Assembly: GCA_035711465.1 (NCBI GenBank)
Contig: DASTCC010000013.1
Location: 1-5,598, forward strand
Source: DASTCC01 sp035711465
Lineage (GTDB): Bacteria; Acidobacteriota; Vicinamibacteria; Vicinamibacterales; SCN-69-37
Length of the DNA: 5,598 nucleotides
Direction of reading: 5' to 3'
Translations under genes and position numbers: made by a program
Notes under the pieces: generated by a model
The model's database searches: none
The model's input: the letters and a program-made list of their open reading frames with translations, nothing else
Told to the model about the DNA's origin: nothing
In this document: positions 1 to 5,598 of the stretch, piece by piece
How the letters are laid out: every line of letters starts with the position of its first letter
How positions within the stretch are numbered: the stretch's first letter is position 1

Positions 1-1
1 G

Positions 2-34
2 CTCCGACCCCACTCCGACCCTACTCCGACCCCA
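2..34. repeat. 11-bp tandem direct repeat, three units, spanning a stop codon
   Basis: Three head-to-tail copies of CTCCGACCCYA (plus strand) lie at 2-12, 13-23 and 24-34. The first and third are identical; the middle one differs by one base (T for C at 22). Read on the minus strand, the unit is TRGGGTCGGAG. The middle-unit variant supplies the TAG stop of the Nudix gene at 23-21, so the last codons of that gene and its first downstream bases are made of this repeat. The array reaches the window edge and may continue. It resembles the GGGGTC-type intergenic repeats seen in some high-GC genomes, but that link is inference. Confidence 0.75.
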
Positions 35-488
35 CCGCCATCCGCAGGCGCTCCAGCAGGTCGACCTGGCCGACGTTGATGGCGCGTCGGGCGGCTTCGA
101 GGTCGAAGAACTTGACGGCGTCGATTTCGGGAAACTCGATCGTGCGGCCCGATCGTGGCGGCCATTCGGTGGTCGTCGTCAGGCTCCTGATCGCCGCGGG
201 ATCGCAGTCGCCTTCGAACGCCCACGCGTGCACGAGCTTACCGCTGCGCTGGAGGATGGTGCCGAGCCCAATGAAGGGCCCACGCGGCTCGAATCCCGTC
301 TCCTCGCGGAACTCGCGCTGAGCCGTCTCGAGCGGCGTCTCACCGGGATGGATGCCGCCCTTCGGGATCGTCCACGCGCCGGCGTCCCGCGTCGACCAGT
401 ACGGCCCGCCGGGGTGCGCGAGCAGGACCTCGAGCCTGCCGTCGCAGCGGCGGAAAAGGAGCAGCCCGGCGCTCTCCTTCTGAGGCAT
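21..488 (-). CDS. Nudix hydrolase (MutT-like NTP/NDP-X pyrophosphohydrolase)
   Basis: Cytoplasmic Mg-dependent enzyme that cleaves a nucleoside diphosphate linked to another moiety; the substrate cannot be read from sequence. Counting from the ATG at 488 (155 aa), the Nudix box G-x5-E-x7-REFxEETGF is complete at residues 44-66. It has G44, E50, R58, E59, the metal-binding E62 and E63, and G65. It is preceded by the strand motif GAWTIPKGG. A C-terminal part with EWPP, FPEID and FFDLEAAR fits a family of about 150-residue single-domain proteins. An upstream in-frame TTG at 512 would add eight residues. I prefer the ATG because the protein then opens MPQKESAGLLLFRR, as I recall for relatives, and because the TTG sits inside a GC hairpin. 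GGAG directly abuts the ATG, which is too close for a normal ribosome site. It lies 42 bases after the copper ATPase stop and is probably co-transcribed with it. Confidence 0.9.
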   Translation of the reverse strand: MPQKESAGLLLFRRCDGRLEVLLAHPGGPYWSTRDAGAWTIPKGGIHPGETPLETAQREFREETGFEPRGPFIGLGTILQRSGKLVHAWAFEGDCDPAAIRSLTTTTEWPPRSGRTIEFPEIDAVKFFDLEAARRAINVGQVDLLERLRMAVGSE

Positions 489-511
489 CTCCGCACGATA
501 CACGATCGTCA

Positions 512-530
512 ACCGGCGCCGGCCGGCCGG

Positions 531-531
<1 letters not shown>
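512..531 (-). other. GC-only intercistronic stem-loop between copper ATPase and Nudix genes
   Basis: On the minus strand ACCGGC (531-526) and GCCGGT (517-512) are perfectly complementary, giving a 6-bp stem around an 8-base loop CGGCCGGC that is itself palindromic. The stem begins at the last base of the copper ATPase stop codon. No T-run follows, so it is not a convincing intrinsic terminator. It could act as a 3'-end stabiliser, or modulate read-through and translation of the Nudix gene. In DNA this GC-rich, such a hairpin can also arise by chance. Confidence 0.35.
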
Positions 532-2955
<2,424 letters not shown>

Positions 2956-2969
<14 letters not shown>

Positions 2970-3363
2970 CGCGTCCTCCATCCGGGTCGAGCGCTTCGAG
3001 AATCGGGCAGTGCGGATCGGCGCCGGCATGGCACGCCTGCACCAGGGCAGCGACCGCCGATCGCATCCGCGTGAGGTCCGCGATCCGCGCGTCGAGGTCG
3101 CTCAGATGGTGCTCGGCGACCTTGCGGACCGACGGCCGGCTCGCGCGCGCCGCCCGCAGCTTCAGCAGCGCCGCGACGGCGTCGAGCGAGAATCCGAGAT
3201 CCTGTGCGCGCTTGATGAAGCGGACGATCCGGACCTGATCGCCCGTGTACTCGCGATAGCCGGAGGCGCGCCGGCCGGTCGGCCGCACGAGCCCGCGTTG
3301 TTCGTAGTAGCGCAGCGTCTGCGGGGTCACGCCCGCCGACCGCGCCGCGTCCTTGATCAGCAT
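2956..3363 (-). CDS. MerR-family metal-responsive transcriptional regulator (CueR-like)
   Basis: Cytoplasmic dimeric DNA-distorting activator, 135 aa, the usual length for the family. The winged helix-turn-helix is at about 1-70 (MLIKDAARSAGVTPQTLRYYE, then the wing residues SGYREYT at 34-40). A dimerisation helix follows at about 78-110. The C-terminal metal loop C111-x7-C119, followed by PILEAL, has the spacing known for CueR (C112-x7-C120), not the x8 spacing of mercury MerR. By ungapped alignment from the loop, the position of CueR Ser77 / MerR Cys82 is Arg76, so a third metal cysteine is lacking. Copper or another soft monovalent ion is the likely inducer, inferred mainly from the adjoining pump. 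The ATG at 3363 has no ribosome site and lies almost at the predicted transcription start. Its last 14 bases overlap the ATPase gene, and the ATPase ribosome site lies within this gene. cueR is possible as a name, but orthology is not proven. Confidence 0.9.
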
Positions 3364-3369
3364 GGCACA

Positions 3370-3401
3370 AGCTTATACCTTACAGCTAACTGTAAGGTCA
3401 A
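3370..3401 (-). promoter_or_regulatory. MerR-type promoter of the regulator-ATPase operon
   Basis: On the minus strand a near-consensus -35 TTGACC (3401-3396) is followed either by TATAAG (3377-3372) after 18 bases, or by TAAGCT (3375-3370) after 20. Family knowledge: MerR-activated promoters have an overlong 19-20 base spacer holding the operator, and E. coli copA has the same TTGACC with a TAACCT -10. This makes the 20-base reading plausible for an activated promoter; the 18-base reading would give some basal activity. Either way the predicted start falls at about 3363-3366, at or just before the merR ATG. Confidence 0.75.
3377..3398. promoter_or_regulatory. 22-bp dyad operator for the MerR-type regulator
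   Basis: Plus strand halves ACCTTACAGCT and AACTGTAAGGT are inverted copies matching at 10 of 11 positions. The dyad fills the space between the -35 and -10 elements, the hallmark position of a MerR-family operator. The outer ACCTT and AAGGT arms match those of the E. coli CueR box as I recall it (ACCTTCC...GGAAGGT); the inner bases and the total length (22 versus 21) differ. It is the only AT-rich palindrome I see in the window. Its natural ligand is the regulator starting 14 bases away, implying autoregulation. Confidence 0.8.
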
Positions 3402-3449
3402 CAGGGGACGCATCGCCGCGAGGTCCGGCCCCCTGGGGCGCGCACTTGC

Positions 3450-4727
3450 CTACTCGTAGTGGAGGGCGTGAACGGGATCCAGCTTCGCGGCGCGGACCGC
3501 AGGGTAGAGGCCGAAGACGATGCCCACGGTCACCGAGACCAGGCACGCGACCAGCACCGACGAGACCGTCACGATCGTCGACCACCCGGCGAAGTACGCG
3601 ACCAGCCGCGAGAGCGCAATGCCGACGACGGTGCCGGCGAAGCCGCCGCTGATGGTGATGAGCGTCGTCTCGATCAGGAACTGACGGATGACGTCGCGGC
3701 GGGTCGCGCCGATCGCCCGGCGGACGCCGATCTCCTTCGTCCGCTCCATCACGCTCGCCAGCATGATGTTCATGATGCCGATGCCGCCGACGAGCAGCGA
3801 GATCGACGCGATCGCGACCATGACGAACTCGAACAGCCGCTTGGTCCGCTGCTGCTGCGCCAGCAGCTCGGCGGGGACGACGATGGTGTAGTCCGAGGCG
3901 CCGCGATGCGAGGTCTCGAGCACGCCGCGAATCACCGGCTCGGCCGAGGTGACGCGATTCTCGCTCGCGAACTGCATGTAGATGGCGTCGATCTCGTCGC
4001 GCAGATAGACCTGCGTGTCCTCGATGCGCAGGATCGCGGCGGTGAGCGGCACGTAGATGACGTTGTTGGTGTCCTGCGCCGGCATGCCGCCGACGTCGCC
4101 CTGCACGGCGAGCCGCGGCGCGGCGACGCCGATGATGTGGAACCATTGGTCGTTGATCTTGACGAACTTGCCGATCGGTTCCTCGGCGCCGAAGATCGCC
4201 GTCGCCGCGGCGCGGCCGAGCACCGCCACCGCGGCGGAGGCGGCGGCCTCCTCGGCCGTGAAGAAGCGGCCGCGCGCCACGGTGAGGCCCGAGATCCTCT
4301 GAAACGCCGGCGCGACGCCGAACACCGCCGGCAGATCGCCGACCGGCTTCGGCAGCACCTTGCCCGGCACGAACCGCTTGCGCGCTGAAACCAGATCCAG
4401 TCCCTCGAGGCTGGCCTCGAGCACGCGCAGATCGCGGAACGTCAGCCCCGCCGAGAGCAGCCGGACCTTGGTCAACGCCTGATTGTCGGCGGCCTCGCGC
4501 GCTTCGATGATGACGTTGCGCACGCCGAGCTGCTCGATGAACGCGATCATCTGCTGCTGCGCGCCGGCGCCGATCGAGAGCATCGCGATGACTGCGGCGA
4601 CGCCGAAGATCATCCCGAGCATCGTCAGCACCGAGCGCAGCTTGTGCGCCCGCAGGTTGTCCAGCCCCTGGCCGAGCTCGGGCAGGACGTCGAGCCCGCT
4701 GCGGCGTCGCCGCGCCGTGCCGCTCAC
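3450..4727 (-). CDS. MacB/FtsX-type ABC transporter permease (no fused ATPase)
   Basis: Inner-membrane permease of the type VII (MacB/LolC/FtsX) ABC class, 425 aa. These proteins couple ATP hydrolysis to mechanical movement in the periplasm and expel drugs, peptides or lipids through a partner adaptor. TM1 lies at about 33-55, after the basic NLRAHKLRSVLTMLG motif. A large periplasmic core (MacB_PCD) spans about 56-297. The FtsX domain at about 298-418 has three further segments, near 298-324, 352-378 and 386-408. The cytoplasmic coupling motif MERTKEIGVRRAIGAT is at 327-342. It ends in the usual AAKLDPVHALHYE tail. MacB itself is about 650 aa because it carries an N-terminal nucleotide-binding domain; here no Walker motif is present, so a separate ATPase is needed. 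The GTG start at 4727 overlaps the adaptor stop by four bases and has GGAGG six bases upstream, indicating translational coupling. The substrate is unknown. Confidence 0.92.
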   Translation of the reverse strand: MSGTARRRRSGLDVLPELGQGLDNLRAHKLRSVLTMLGMIFGVAAVIAMLSIGAGAQQQMIAFIEQLGVRNVIIEAREAADNQALTKVRLLSAGLTFRDLRVLEASLEGLDLVSARKRFVPGKVLPKPVGDLPAVFGVAPAFQRISGLTVARGRFFTAEEAAASAAVAVLGRAAATAIFGAEEPIGKFVKINDQWFHIIGVAAPRLAVQGDVGGMPAQDTNNVIYVPLTAAILRIEDTQVYLRDEIDAIYMQFASENRVTSAEPVIRGVLETSHRGASDYTIVVPAELLAQQQRTKRLFEFVMVAIASISLLVGGIGIMNIMLASVMERTKEIGVRRAIGATRRDVIRQFLIETTLITISGGFAGTVVGIALSRLVAYFAGWSTIVTVSSVLVACLVSVTVGIVFGLYPAVRAAKLDPVHALHYE

Positions 4728-5598
4728 GATCCGCCTCCGGGCGCGGTCGGCGTCGGCGGCGCCGCCACCGGCTTGCCCTTGGTCGGCGCATGCGTCACAA
4801 CCGCCGGATCGACCAGCGCCACTTCGGTGCCTTCGTCGATGCCCTCGACGGCGACCTGGCTCTCCGATCGATGCAGGACTTTCACCGGCACGGCCTCGAA
4901 CTCCCTGTCGCCTGCCGACCGCTTGAAGACGATCGACTTTCCTTCCGCCTCGAACAGCGCCTGCCGCGGCAGCGTCAGCACGTTCTCCACCGTCTTGCCC
5001 TGCACGATCACCGTGACCGACGTCCCCGGACGCACGCGCTCGTCGGGCCTGGCCAGCTCGAGCGTCACCTCGAACTGCCGCAACGGACCGGCTGTTCGAT
5101 CCGGACGTCCCAGCCCGGAGACGCCCATGACCGTCGCTTCGTACGTCGCGCCCGGCGCGGCATTGGACGTCACCACCGCGTGCTGACCGGCGGCGACGTT
5201 GACGCGCTCCTGCTCGTTGACGCGGGCGCGAATCTCCATCTTCGAGACGTCGAAGACGTCGATCACCGGCCGGCCGGAGTTGACCTGATCGCCGACGCGG
5301 TACGCGGGCAGCGTCATGCCCGAGAAAAAGAACCCGCCCGCCGCGTCCTGATTCTCACGGACGACGACGACGCCGGCCATCGGCGCCTTGATGACCAGGT
5401 TGTCCATGTTCTGGCGGGCGCGGTCGGCGGTGAGCTTGGCGCGGTTCAGCTTCTCCTGAAGCACCTGCAGCGACGCCTGGTTGGTCACCGATCGCGACTT
5501 CACGTCCTGCTGGGCCTGCACCAGCTTCTTCTGCGCCTCGTCGAGCGTGACCTGGCGGATCTTGAACTCGTTCGCGCCGATGAGATCCGCATCGACGC
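4724..5598 (-). CDS. HlyD/MacA-type periplasmic adaptor subunit, 5'-truncated by window edge
   Basis: Membrane-fusion (periplasmic adaptor) protein of a tripartite or ABC export system, bridging the permease to the outer membrane. The reading frame stays open to the window edge: 25 further codons precede the GTG at 5521, which is an internal valine codon. About 290 C-terminal residues are visible. In order these are: the second arm of the coiled-coil hairpin (about 5570-5410, including TLDEAQKKLVQAQQDVKSR); the returning lipoyl half with IKAPMAGVVVV (about 5392-5360); a Gly/Phe-containing insertion DAAGGFFFSGM; the beta-barrel (from about KMEIRARVNEQE, near 5240, to PGTSVTVIVQG, near 4990); and a membrane-proximal domain (VLTLPRQALFE onward). 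It ends in a Pro/Ala/Thr-rich tail. The signal peptide or lipobox and first lipoyl half lie outside the window. It overlaps the permease start by four bases, so the two are one operon. Confidence 0.92.
   Translation of the reverse strand, partial: VDADLIGANEFKIRQVTLDEAQKKLVQAQQDVKSRSVTNQASLQVLQEKLNRAKLTADRARQNMDNLVIKAPMAGVVVVRENQDAAGGFFFSGMTLPAYRVGDQVNSGRPVIDVFDVSKMEIRARVNEQERVNVAAGQHAVVTSNAAPGATYEATVMGVSGLGRPDRTAGPLRQFEVTLELARPDERVRPGTSVTVIVQGKTVENVLTLPRQALFEAEGKSIVFKRSAGDREFEAVPVKVLHRSESQVAVEGIDEGTEVALVDPAVVTHAPTKGKPVAAPPTPTAPGGGS

Noticed and set aside
2994..3141. Regulator as a mercury-type MerR with a mer operon
   Set aside because: The metal loop is one residue shorter than in mercury MerR, the third cysteine position is Arg, and no mercury reductase or transport genes are present; the neighbour is a copper-type ATPase.
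3428..3439. Possible terminator hairpin after the permease stop (GCCCCAGGGGGC on the minus strand)
   Set aside because: The stem is only about four base pairs with a four-base loop and there is no following T-run, so termination before the merR promoter is not supported.
3459..4388. A 309-codon plus-strand frame opposite the permease gene
   Set aside because: Asp/Arg/His-rich low-complexity translation with no family features; a shadow of the permease codon bias.
5519..5521. GTG at 5521 as the start of the adaptor gene
   Set aside because: The frame continues upstream through 25 more codons that extend the coiled-coil helix and remains open to the window edge, so the GTG is an internal valine codon of a truncated gene.

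Overview
The window is GC-rich bacterial DNA in which all five genes lie on the minus strand, so transcription runs from high to low coordinates. The lineage cannot be fixed from sequence alone. The base composition, the MacB-type permease paired with a periplasmic adaptor (which implies a Gram-negative envelope), and the Arg/Ala-rich reading frames in every antisense phase fit a high-GC soil or sediment Gram-negative. An acidobacterium of the Vicinamibacteria type is a low-confidence guess.

Layout in transcription order. (1) 5598-4724 is a HlyD/MacA-type periplasmic adaptor that runs off the window at its 5' end. (2) 4727-3450 is a MacB/FtsX-type ABC permease without its own ATPase, coupled to the adaptor by a 4-base overlap and led by a GGAGG ribosome site. 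(3) 3449-3364 is an 86-base spacer and the only AT-rich spot in the window. It carries a MerR-family promoter/operator: a 22-bp near-perfect dyad between a TTGACC -35 and a TATAAG-like -10. (4) 3363-2956 is a MerR-family metal-responsive activator with a CueR-length two-cysteine loop. (5) 2969-531 is a copper-type P1B ATPase with N-terminal YHS and HMBD metal-binding modules, overlapping the regulator by 14 bases. (6) 488-21 is a Nudix hydrolase directly downstream. (7) An 11-bp tandem repeat (three units seen) spans the Nudix stop codon at the low-coordinate edge.

How the parts work together: the regulator, pump and probably the Nudix enzyme form one autoregulated metal-resistance transcription unit. 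The MerR protein would bind the dyad between the suboptimally spaced -35 and -10, and on binding Cu(I), or a similar soft metal, activate transcription of itself and the exporter. The predicted transcript starts at or within a few bases of the merR ATG, and no ribosome site precedes that ATG, so the regulator may be translated from a leaderless or near-leaderless mRNA. The adaptor/permease pair upstream is a separate envelope-export module whose ATPase is not in view. No clear terminator separates it from merR, so read-through is possible.

The gene families are all known. I did not find a wholly new system. The points most worth a second look are the compact single-promoter regulator-pump architecture, the YHS-HMBD replacement of the usual HMA domain, the metal-site residues of the regulator, the adaptor/permease pair without an ATPase, the Nudix gene coupled to a copper pump, and the tandem repeat over the stop codon.
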